Source: an uncultured euryarchaeote
GTDB taxonomy: Archaea > Thermoplasmatota > Poseidoniia > Poseidoniales > Thalassarchaeaceae
Length of the DNA: 15,273 nt
NCBI GenBank assembly: GCA_937876055.1
Contig: CALEIW010000015.1
Location: forward strand, 1-15,273
Direction: 5' to 3'
Positions 8,655 through 14,722 of the stretch are shown in pieces; positions within the stretch are counted from its first letter, which is position 1; every line of letters starts with the position of its first letter. The notes under the pieces were generated by a model, which had not been told where the DNA came from, made no database searches, and saw nothing but the letters and a program-made list of their open reading frames with translations. The position numbers and the translations under genes are program-made.

Positions 8655-8711
8655 CATTCATAACAGGCGGTCAGGTGGGCGCGCTACCCAAGCATACGTC
8701 GAGGGAGTCAT

Positions 8712-9077
8712 ATGAGTAAGAACATGAGAAAGACCAACCAGGCCCTAATCGCCCTAATCGGCGATCTCAAGGACCAGAGCAGGTCAACCGGTTCCGCACT
8801 ATGGCGAGACGTCGCTCTAAGGCTCGAAAAGAGCCGAAGCAATTGGGCTGAACCGAACCTAAGCCGTCTGAGCCGATACGCTGCCGACGAGGATGTAGTC
8901 CTCATTCCTGGCAAGCTTCTCGGTAGTGGCGATGTGGCCGGTAAGCCGAGCGTCGCCGCCTACAGTGTTAGCACCGGCGCCCGCTCGAAGATTGAAGCCG
9001 CAGGCGGACGTGTCCTCACGATCCGTGAATTGATGAACGAGAACCCAGATGGAAAGGGGGTGAGGATACTTGGCTGA
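8712..9077 (+). CDS. rpl18e: Large-subunit ribosomal protein eL18 (L18e)
   Basis: This archaeal/eukaryotic ribosomal protein of 121 residues is a component of the 50S subunit. Recognisable family blocks are LWRDVALRLEKSRSNWAEPN near residues 29-48, the strongly conserved VLIPGKLLGSGD near 60-71, VAAYSVSTGARSKIEAAGG and the end block LMNENPDGKGVRILG. The ATG at 8712 is preceded by a purine-rich gaggg (8701-8705) six bases upstream. A second ATG four codons later (8724) is less likely because it lacks its own ribosome site. It is the first gene of an eL18-uL13-uS9-rpoN operon, an order conserved in many euryarchaea, and it overlaps uL13 by eight bases. Identification is firm. Confidence 0.96.
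   Translation: MSKNMRKTNQALIALIGDLKDQSRSTGSALWRDVALRLEKSRSNWAEPNLSRLSRYAADEDVVLIPGKLLGSGDVAGKPSVAAYSVSTGARSKIEAAGGRVLTIRELMNENPDGKGVRILG
9056..9063 (+). promoter_or_regulatory. Strong Shine-Dalgarno fixing the TTG start of uL13
   Basis: The sequence gggggtga lies six bases before the TTG at 9070. The same six-base gap separates ggaggtga from the uS9 ATG and ggtga from the rpoN ATG. That shared spacing is why I accept a TTG start here. Confidence 0.85.
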
Positions 9078-9558
9078 AGCAAGTACTCTCGTCTTTGACG
9101 CATCTGACAAGGTTCTAGGACGCCTTGCTAGCCACGTGGCTAGCGAATTACTTTCAGCTCGCAGAGCGGGTAATCAGAAGCGTGTAATTATTGTGAATGC
9201 CGAGAAGGCAATCGTAACCGGACCAAAGACCACTGTCTTTGCAAAATACGATCACAAGTACAAATTGAATCACCCTAGGAAAGGACCGTTCTTCCCACGC
9301 ATGCCGGACCAGATTCTCAAGAGAACTGTCCGAGGAATGTTGCCATATCAAAAGAACAGCACTGGCCGAAATGCCGTGCGCGATCTTAGGGTAATGATTG
9401 GTTTGCCCGCAAATCTATCTGGCGATGATTTGCCGGAAGGTCATGCTTGGGGCGATTCCAGCTCCTTTGACCGAGATTTACCTCAGAAGTTTGTTCGCTT
9501 AGGAGAAATTAGCGAACACCTAGGAATCGATAGCGCCCGATGGGGAGGTGACCAGTGA
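9070..9558 (+). CDS. rpl13: Large-subunit ribosomal protein uL13 (L13p), TTG start
   Basis: This is a universal 50S protein involved in early assembly of the large subunit. The 162-residue product shows the expected N-terminal block VLGRLASHVASELL, then VIIVNAEKAIVTGPKTTVF, and the diagnostic LKRTVRGMLPYQKNSTGRNA followed by LRVMIGLP. Archaeal L13 is typically 140-160 residues, so the length is normal. The start is TTG at 9070, inside the last codons of eL18. No ATG lies near the expected N-terminus, and the excellent Shine-Dalgarno at 9056-9063 supports it. The stop TGA shares one base with the uS9 ATG, so translation of the two is probably coupled. Confidence 0.96.
   Translation: MAEASTLVFDASDKVLGRLASHVASELLSARRAGNQKRVIIVNAEKAIVTGPKTTVFAKYDHKYKLNHPRKGPFFPRMPDQILKRTVRGMLPYQKNSTGRNAVRDLRVMIGLPANLSGDDLPEGHAWGDSSSFDRDLPQKFVRLGEISEHLGIDSARWGGDQ
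9544..9551 (+). promoter_or_regulatory. Consensus Shine-Dalgarno for uS9
   Basis: ggaggtga is a perfect match to the canonical archaeal ribosome-binding site, six bases before the ATG at 9558. It lies inside the end of the uL13 gene. It chooses the ATG over the GTG at 9555, which would be only three bases away. Confidence 0.85.
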
Positions 9559-9995
9559 TGGCTAAGAAAAAGAAGAAGGAAACGGTCGAAACTAGTGGAA
9601 AGAGAAAGACCGCAATCGCTCGTGCAACAGTCCGTAAGGGCGCTGGCCGAGTTCGTGTAAACCATCAGCCGATTCACATCATGGAACCTGCTCTTGCTCG
9701 CCGCAAAGCGCTGGAGCCTGTTCAGATTGCTGAGGCCATGAATCGCCTGCAAGATGTTGACATCTCTGTTAGCGTAGAAGGTGGCGGACAGATGGGACAA
9801 GTAGATGCTATTCGAACCGCGATTGCTCGTGGGCTCGTTCACTACAACGGTGGAGCAGACGGAATTGACGAGGAACTTCGCGATGAGTACCTAAGATTCG
9901 ACCGCAGCCTATTGGTTAACGACCCAAGACGCAAGGAACCGAAGCACCAAATGGGTCGAGGCGCTCGCAAGAAGTGGCAGAAGTCGTATAGGTGA
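9558..9995 (+). CDS. rps9: Small-subunit ribosomal protein uS9 (S9p)
   Basis: This universal 30S protein has a C-terminal tail that reaches the P-site tRNA. It has 145 residues from the ATG at 9558. Family signatures are the early SGKRKTAIARATVRKGAGRV, the central GGGQMGQVDAIRTAIARGLV and the end block DPRRKEPKHQMGRGARKKWQ, finishing in KSYR. That final Ser-Tyr-Arg is the conserved tail of S9. The N-terminus is very lysine-rich (MAKKKKKE), which suits rRNA contact. The gene overlaps the uL13 stop by one base, and its own stop lies in the rpoN ribosome-binding site, so this is a tightly coupled operon. Confidence 0.97.
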   Translation: MAKKKKKETVETSGKRKTAIARATVRKGAGRVRVNHQPIHIMEPALARRKALEPVQIAEAMNRLQDVDISVSVEGGGQMGQVDAIRTAIARGLVHYNGGADGIDEELRDEYLRFDRSLLVNDPRRKEPKHQMGRGARKKWQKSYR

Positions 9996-10001
9996 TGAAA
10001 T

Positions 10002-10208
10002 ATGTTGATACCAGTACGTTGTTGGAGTTGCGGAAAAGTCGTAGCTCATTTGTATGATCAGTTCAAGAATGCAGTCGATACAGGCGAGGACCCATCAAAA
10101 GTTCTCGACGACATCGGTCTCGAGCGATACTGTTGCCGAAGAATGTATGTTGGTCACATCGAATTAATCGATGAAATATCGCCATTCAGCATCGCTCGGC
10201 AAGATTGA
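10002..10208 (+). CDS. rpoN: DNA-directed RNA polymerase subunit N (RpoN, Rpb10 homologue)
   Basis: This is a small zinc-binding subunit of archaeal RNA polymerase, where it helps hold the Rpo3/Rpo11 assembly platform to the large subunits. The product has 68 residues, normal for the family. The N-terminus MLIPVRCWSCGK supplies Cys7 and Cys10, and LERYCCRRM supplies Cys44 and Cys45, the four zinc ligands of Rpb10. The family block GEDPSKVLDDIGLERYCC is intact. The ATG at 10002 has ggtga six bases upstream, overlapping the uS9 stop. In many euryarchaea rpoK, enolase and uS2 follow. Here the operon ends at rpoN and a tRNA comes next. Confidence 0.97.
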   Translation: MLIPVRCWSCGKVVAHLYDQFKNAVDTGEDPSKVLDDIGLERYCCRRMYVGHIELIDEISPFSIARQD

Positions 10209-10261
10209 TTTTCCAGCCGTCAAGGCTTTGGGAGAACCTTCTCACGAGAGAACCACACAAG

Positions 10262-10339
10262 GGGCCTGTAGGTTAGCTTGGCCTATACTTCGCGGCTGGG
10301 GGCCGCGCGACCCAGGTTCAAATCCTGGCTGGCCCACCA
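10262..10339 (+). tRNA. tRNA-Pro (anticodon GGG), CCA encoded
   Basis: A full cloverleaf can be drawn by hand. The acceptor stem gggcctg pairs with ctggccc, with one T-T mismatch at pair 6-67. The D arm is ggtt/tact with a GG in the loop. The anticodon stem cgcgg/ccgcg is perfect, with loop ctggggg and anticodon GGG at 10298-10300. The variable loop has four bases. The T stem ccagg/cctgg is perfect, with loop ttcaaat. Discriminator A is followed by a genomic CCA. I see no intron. It lies 53 bases after rpoN and may be co-transcribed. Confidence 0.94.
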
Positions 10340-10394
10340 TTTTACTAGCAGCGATAGCCATAATTTGCCGGAATTAGTGCCAAAAAAGAGCACC

Positions 10395-10400
10395 TTTTAG
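10395..10400 (+). promoter_or_regulatory. Weak TATA-like element before ligA
   Basis: The stretch ttttag lies about 27 bases before the ATG at 10424. That is the spacing expected for a leaderless archaeal message and would explain the lack of a Shine-Dalgarno at that start. The match is poor, so this is only a suggestion. A T-rich stretch (10340-10344) right after the tRNA may mark its 3' end. Confidence 0.25.
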
Positions 10401-10423
10401 GGGACAACCTCACCTCACCTAAC

Positions 10424-12562
10424 ATGGTTCCGGAGGCCATGGATGATTGGGCGAACAGCGCCCGCATCGAGGAGTTGGCAGGGCTGCTCGCGCATCATTC
10501 CAACCTCTATTACAACAAAGCCTCCCCCGAGATAACGGATGCAGAATACGACGCTTTATTCGATGAATTAAAGCAACTTTCGCCAGACCATCCCCAACTT
10601 TCCAAAGTCGGCTCAGATCCAGCTCCCGGCTCAGAAAAAGTTGACCATCTATTCCCTATGAGGAGTTTGGACAAAGCTACTGAGGAAGAAGAGGTTGCCC
10701 ACTTTGTTGCAGAAACAACAGCCCACGGGCGTCGTTTCGTCTGTCAACCAAAATTGGACGGCTCTGCACTATCACTAGAATATCGCCGTGGACGTTTGGT
10801 TCGTGCGGCTACTCGTGGAAACGGAGAACGAGGTGAGGATGTTACCGCCAATGCTCGTAGGATACCAAATATTCCCGAATCATTAGGTTGGGAAGGAGAT
10901 GCACATGTTCGAGGCGAAGTAGTAATGCCGCTGGATGTATTTCGGACAAAGTACGCCTCGATTGCTCCCAATCCTCGGAACCTCGCCGCTGGAAGTCTTC
11001 GCCAGAAAACCGCGGATGCCGGTAAAGGAGATGCAGCGGATTTGGCCTTCTACGCCTATGGTGTAATGTTCCCGAGTGCCGAAGCCCGACATCCAGATAG
11101 CCCACCATCTCCAACTTTCACAAACGACTCAGAGGCAATCGACTGGCTTGAATCAAATCGGATTACTGCGGCTGGAAATGAAGTAGTCGAAGGAGAAGGT
11201 GACGATGCAGTAACTCAAGCAATTCTTCAGGTAACCAAGCGCTGGACACAGAATCGTGATAGTGCACATTGGGAGATAGACGGAGTGGTAATCAAATTGG
11301 ACGATTTAGCCAAGCGAGAACTCCTCGGTCAGACAGCCCATCACCCACGTTGGGCATTGGCATGGAAATTCCCTCCAGAAGAAGCCTCCACAGTAGTCAT
11401 GGGAGTAGATTGGCAGACTGGAAGGACCGGAACGGTGACTCCCGTTGCAAGGGTAGCGCCAGTAACGGTATCTGGGGTGACCGTTGAGAATACCACTCTG
11501 CACAACGCTGGAGAAATCGAAAGGCTAGGACTCCGTGTAGGAGATAGAGTCAGAATAGTTCGCCGAGGCGACGTGATTCCGAAGATTATCGAAGTATTGG
11601 GTGAAGCCAAGCCTTCGGACTTACAGAATCGAGCTCATGCAGACGGAACTCCATTCAACGACTCTCTACCAAAGGTTGAGACCATACAAATCCCAGGGCA
11701 ATGCCCTAGATGTGAAACTAAATTAGAGCAAGATGGTGCATTCATTCGTTGCTTCAATCTAAATTGTCCGTCTCGCTTGGAAAGAGCAATTCTGTATTGG
11801 TGTCGAGCCCTTGAGATGGATGGAATCGGCGAGAAGTTAGCCGAACATTTGTGTGAGGAAGGTTTGGTAAGTACTCTTCCAGATCTTTACTCATTGACCC
11901 ACTCTGATATTGTCGATTTAGAACGAATGGGCGAGAAATCTGCGAATAACATAATCTCTCAATTAGATGCAACAAGGTCTCTGAGCCTCTCAACCTTCCT
12001 TTCGGCTCTGGGCCTTCCAGGCATTGGACCAGAGTTAGCGACTGGATTTGCAGAAGAATTAGGCGACCCCGAGACCATGTTTAATCTGCTAAACGACCAT
12101 GAATCAGCAATCCCAAGATTGGTCAAATTGGAAGGTGTTGGTGAAACCGTTGCCCGCTCCTTCCTCGAAGGCCTGTCTGAGCGTAGGGCGATGGTGGAAG
12201 GATTAGCTGAGGCGATAGAAATAACCGCCGAAGAAGCAAAACAAGAATCAGAGGGCCCACTAACTGGTCAGACGTTCTGTATCACAGGAAGCTTGAGTAG
12301 ACCAAGAAAGGAAATCGCCTTGATGATTAAAGCCGCAGGAGGTAAAGTAGTTTCATCTGTTTCAGGAAAGTTAGATTTCCTAGTCGCCGGTGAATCCTCT
12401 GGTTCTAAGTTAGACAAGGCGAACAGGCTTTCAGTGACGGTTTTGAGTGAGTCGGAACTAGAGTCCAAAATCTCCGATTCGGGAAATGATTCTGATGAAG
12501 AAAACACGGGCGAGATTTTTGCTGATGCAGGCCCACAGCAGATGTCCCTAGGAGATTATTGA
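10424..12562 (+). CDS. ligA: NAD-dependent DNA ligase LigA
   Basis: This enzyme seals DNA nicks using NAD+ as adenylate donor. The 712-residue product holds every LigA module. An NAD-binding Ia domain has ITDAEYDALFDELK near residues 36-50. The adenylation domain has catalytic Lys110 in PKLDGSALS, then TRGNGERGEDVTAN, GEVVMP, EIDGVVIK and AWKFPPE. An OB fold follows with GRTGTVTPVARVAPV. A zinc finger has Cys427, Cys430, Cys443 and Cys448. Then come helix-hairpin-helix repeats and a BRCT domain (about 611-683). A short acidic tail ends the protein, making it slightly longer than the usual 670. The start could instead be the ATG at 10439, but ggagg lies only two bases before that one. LigA is the bacterial replicative type; most archaea use ATP-dependent ligases, so lateral acquisition is likely. 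It ends five bases from the convergent PAC2 gene. Confidence 0.96.
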   Translation: MVPEAMDDWANSARIEELAGLLAHHSNLYYNKASPEITDAEYDALFDELKQLSPDHPQLSKVGSDPAPGSEKVDHLFPMRSLDKATEEEEVAHFVAETTAHGRRFVCQPKLDGSALSLEYRRGRLVRAATRGNGERGEDVTANARRIPNIPESLGWEGDAHVRGEVVMPLDVFRTKYASIAPNPRNLAAGSLRQKTADAGKGDAADLAFYAYGVMFPSAEARHPDSPPSPTFTNDSEAIDWLESNRITAAGNEVVEGEGDDAVTQAILQVTKRWTQNRDSAHWEIDGVVIKLDDLAKRELLGQTAHHPRWALAWKFPPEEASTVVMGVDWQTGRTGTVTPVARVAPVTVSGVTVENTTLHNAGEIERLGLRVGDRVRIVRRGDVIPKIIEVLGEAKPSDLQNRAHADGTPFNDSLPKVETIQIPGQCPRCETKLEQDGAFIRCFNLNCPSRLERAILYWCRALEMDGIGEKLAEHLCEEGLVSTLPDLYSLTHSDIVDLERMGEKSANNIISQLDATRSLSLSTFLSALGLPGIGPELATGFAEELGDPETMFNLLNDHESAIPRLVKLEGVGETVARSFLEGLSERRAMVEGLAEAIEITAEEAKQESEGPLTGQTFCITGSLSRPRKEIALMIKAAGGKVVSSVSGKLDFLVAGESSGSKLDKANRLSVTVLSESELESKISDSGNDSDEENTGEIFADAGPQQMSLGDY

Positions 12563-12567
12563 GGCCC

Positions 12568-13377
12568 TCAACCGTACATCCCTGAACTTTCGACTCCGGG
12601 TTTATCCATCTGCAATTGGTTCAGTTGAGTTGCCATCATTTCCTTGATTTGTTCCTCTATTCTTTGGGCTTCTTCTAGTAGAGGTTCGGTATCTAATTTG
12701 ATTGCAGGAAGTAGACCGTCAAGCCTTTCGATAATTCGAGCGGCAGCTCTAGCATCCGGTATTGCTCCATTAGCCAAATCACCACCAGACTCTGCTAATA
12801 TGGCCATAGCGTCGATTCTTCTCCTTCGACATTCACCCAGCATTACTCCGCTCATACCTCCAACAACTCCGTGTTTGAGTTTAGCAACACCTAGTTGCTC
12901 AAGTGTTTCTTGAGCAGAATCAGTAGAACCAATTCCCAACATAGATTCGTCAGATTCATCATCATCAAAGATAGAGTGTGCTTGATCAGGACCGTGTGAA
13001 AATGAATCGATCATCATCACTTGCGACGCCCCACTAGATTCTACCCAATCTAGTATCGAATCAGCAAGTGATAGTGTCAAGTCAGGGTTAACTTGAATCT
13101 CAGAGGCGATTAATACCACTTTGTCACATCTATCCATATGGCAGATTGGCTCCCCCGCATAGAATCGGAGTGGTGGAAGTGGTTTTCCTTCCTGAACTAG
13201 ACAAACCGGAGGAAGCCCCGCTCCTCTAGCTCCGCCAACAAAGGCGAGTCCCAATCGATCTACGAGGTAGTGTGCGACGATACTGCTAACGAATCCAGCA
13301 GAAGGAAAACAGGTCACCACCAAGGCGCCCTCAGCATTCAATTCCTCATCAACCGCGACCACAGGTGCTCCGCTCAT
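12568..13377 (-). CDS. PAC2-family proteasome assembly chaperone-like protein
   Basis: The product has 269 residues and belongs by pattern to the PAC2/PbaA-PbaB family, whose archaeal members bind the 20S proteasome alpha ring. Family features seen are VVTCFPSAGFVSSIVAHYLV near the N-terminus (the GF loop), GVVGGMSGVMLGE in the middle, then MAILAES with downstream PDARAAARIIERLDGLLP, and a C-terminal helix rich in Glu and Gln (LLEEAQRIEEQIKEMM). The last three residues are Met-Tyr-Gly, which fits the hydrophobic-Tyr-any (HbYX) motif that inserts into alpha-ring pockets. An acidic insert (DDDESDES) lies in the middle. No Shine-Dalgarno is present, and a TATA-like element 28 bases upstream suggests a leaderless message. 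Family assignment is confident; the specific role is inferred. Confidence 0.85.
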   Translation of the reverse strand: MSGAPVVAVDEELNAEGALVVTCFPSAGFVSSIVAHYLVDRLGLAFVGGARGAGLPPVCLVQEGKPLPPLRFYAGEPICHMDRCDKVVLIASEIQVNPDLTLSLADSILDWVESSGASQVMMIDSFSHGPDQAHSIFDDDESDESMLGIGSTDSAQETLEQLGVAKLKHGVVGGMSGVMLGECRRRRIDAMAILAESGGDLANGAIPDARAAARIIERLDGLLPAIKLDTEPLLEEAQRIEEQIKEMMATQLNQLQMDKPGVESSGMYG

Positions 13378-13402
13378 TGAACCCTAACCGACCGAGATAC
13401 TG

Positions 13403-13407
13403 TTAAT
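13403..13407. promoter_or_regulatory. TATA-like element shared by the divergent PAC2 and nuclease genes
   Basis: Only 52 bases separate the two divergent starts. The single AT-rich core, ttaat, is centred about 28 bases from the PAC2 ATG and 25 bases from the nuclease ATG. Neither start has a Shine-Dalgarno. The simplest reading is one bidirectional core promoter producing two leaderless messages. This is not shown experimentally. Confidence 0.4.
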
Positions 13408-13429
13408 CATTGGCCTCTCCAGATATAGC

Positions 13430-14722
13430 ATGTCGGAGGCAGAGGAGGTGCAATCCTCAAGCGATGAGAGCGATTCTAGTCTTCAACCAGAGGAGGGTTT
13501 CATCGCTCACCAATTGTCTCCATCATCCTGGAATAGGTACGAAGAATGCCCAAGAAAATACTGGCTTTCTCGACAAGGTCTTCCGAGAAAGGCAAGCATG
13601 CCAGCTGCACTAGGTAATGCAGTCCACAATTCAGTGGAAGACCTTTGCAATCTTGATTTAGCCGATCGCGAAGACGATGAAGAAGGCTGGCTTCCTGCTA
13701 CTGCAAAAGCAGTCTTAGATCGACACTGGCAAATCGAGAAAGACAACTTCCTAGAAACTCCTCGCCATCCTCGCTGGAAGGGAGAACAAATTACCAAGGC
13801 CCACGATGGGCTAATAGGGGCCTTGAACATCCTATTTAGCAAATCAAACGTTGAAGTTCAGAACTTATCTGAAGTCACTGTAGCAACCTGGAAAGAGGTT
13901 CAGTCTATCGTTTTGGCAAATGAAGGAACTTTAGTTTCGGAATGTGGCCGACTCATGGGGCGTCTCGACTTATTGGTAGCGGACATTGGTGAAAATGGAG
14001 AATCGCAGGGTTGGATTGTAGCCGATTTGAAAACCGGAAAGCCACCATCGCCTACACTAAATGAGAAGGTAAGCAGACAGTTGAGATTCTATCGTGATTT
14101 GTTGAAACAGAATAATCCAGATCATCCAACCGTAATCGCAGAAGGTTGGTACTCTTCAAACCAAACAGTTCACCGAGCAGATGGCCCAGATGTATTGGAT
14201 TCTGCATTAGAGGCATGGGAAGGAATGCGCCCTTCAAAGACGCCTCTTCCTGCTACACCTGGTGAGCAACAATGTGGTTGGTGCGAGTGGAAAGCATGGT
14301 GCCCGATTTGGTGGGCCGCTCGTCGAGATGGCACACTTTCACCCGGCCATATGTTCCGTGACGAAGTTGTTCAAGTCATTCGATTTGACCGCGAGGCTGG
14401 AGCGGCCCTATTCCAACGCATGCCGCCTGTTGGTGATGAAGGTGAATTAGCTCCTTCAGATCATAAATTTGGTGCGGTTCTGAGGGACCAAGCCCTAGTA
14501 CACCTGTCTGAACTGCTTGACTCTGGGCACGAAGGAGCCATTTTCCTAGGTAGCGCTAGAATGGACGGGAGGATTGCACATCTCGGAGATTGGTGTGAGA
14601 TATTACCATGGAATCCGATGAATGAAGGGCACGCCCACGATCACTCTCGGTGGTTACGAAGCAACTCTGACACAATTTTTGAAGAAATTGGCGAGGACGG
14701 AGAAGATAACCAGTCCAAATAG
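13430..14722 (+). CDS. RecB/Cas4-like PD-(D/E)XK nuclease with 4Fe-4S cysteines
   Basis: The 430-residue product matches the PD-(D/E)XK superfamily nuclease domain found in RecB, AddB and Cas4. In order: an acidic disordered N-terminus (1-25), then LSPSSWNRYEECPRKYWLS with Cys40, His66 in GNAVHNS, catalytic Asp180 in GRLDLLV, Asp199 and Lys201 in VADLKTGK, and Gln217/Tyr221 as the RecB QxxxY motif. CGWCEWKAWCP follows with Cys282, Cys285 and Cys291. Cys40 plus this trio is the arrangement that binds a 4Fe-4S cluster in AddB and Cas4. About 135 further residues form a C-terminal region I do not recognise. Expected activity is DNA exonuclease or resection in repair. No cas genes or repeats are nearby, so a Cas4 role is unlikely. 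It is likely leaderless, and its last 82 bases overlap the exonuclease gene. Confidence 0.85.
   Translation: MSEAEEVQSSSDESDSSLQPEEGFIAHQLSPSSWNRYEECPRKYWLSRQGLPRKASMPAALGNAVHNSVEDLCNLDLADREDDEEGWLPATAKAVLDRHWQIEKDNFLETPRHPRWKGEQITKAHDGLIGALNILFSKSNVEVQNLSEVTVATWKEVQSIVLANEGTLVSECGRLMGRLDLLVADIGENGESQGWIVADLKTGKPPSPTLNEKVSRQLRFYRDLLKQNNPDHPTVIAEGWYSSNQTVHRADGPDVLDSALEAWEGMRPSKTPLPATPGEQQCGWCEWKAWCPIWWAARRDGTLSPGHMFRDEVVQVIRFDREAGAALFQRMPPVGDEGELAPSDHKFGAVLRDQALVHLSELLDSGHEGAIFLGSARMDGRIAHLGDWCEILPWNPMNEGHAHDHSRWLRSNSDTIFEEIGEDGEDNQSK

Noticed and set aside
8621..8665. H/ACA guide RNA (hairpin with internal loop and ACA at 8663-8665)
   Set aside because: ACA spacing is about right, but the upper stem is only six pairs with a three-base loop and no kink-turn, which archaeal H/ACA RNAs require.
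8564..8711. A tRNA before eL18, as in some halophile operons
   Set aside because: No T-arm motif (GGTTC-like) or acceptor pairing could be found in the spacer.
10171..10377. 68-residue open frame after rpoN
   Set aside because: It runs straight through the tRNA-Pro gene and overlaps rpoN in another frame.
13430..14722. Cas4 of a CRISPR system
   Set aside because: Motifs are shared with Cas4, but the protein is about twice as long and no repeats or other cas genes are in the window.
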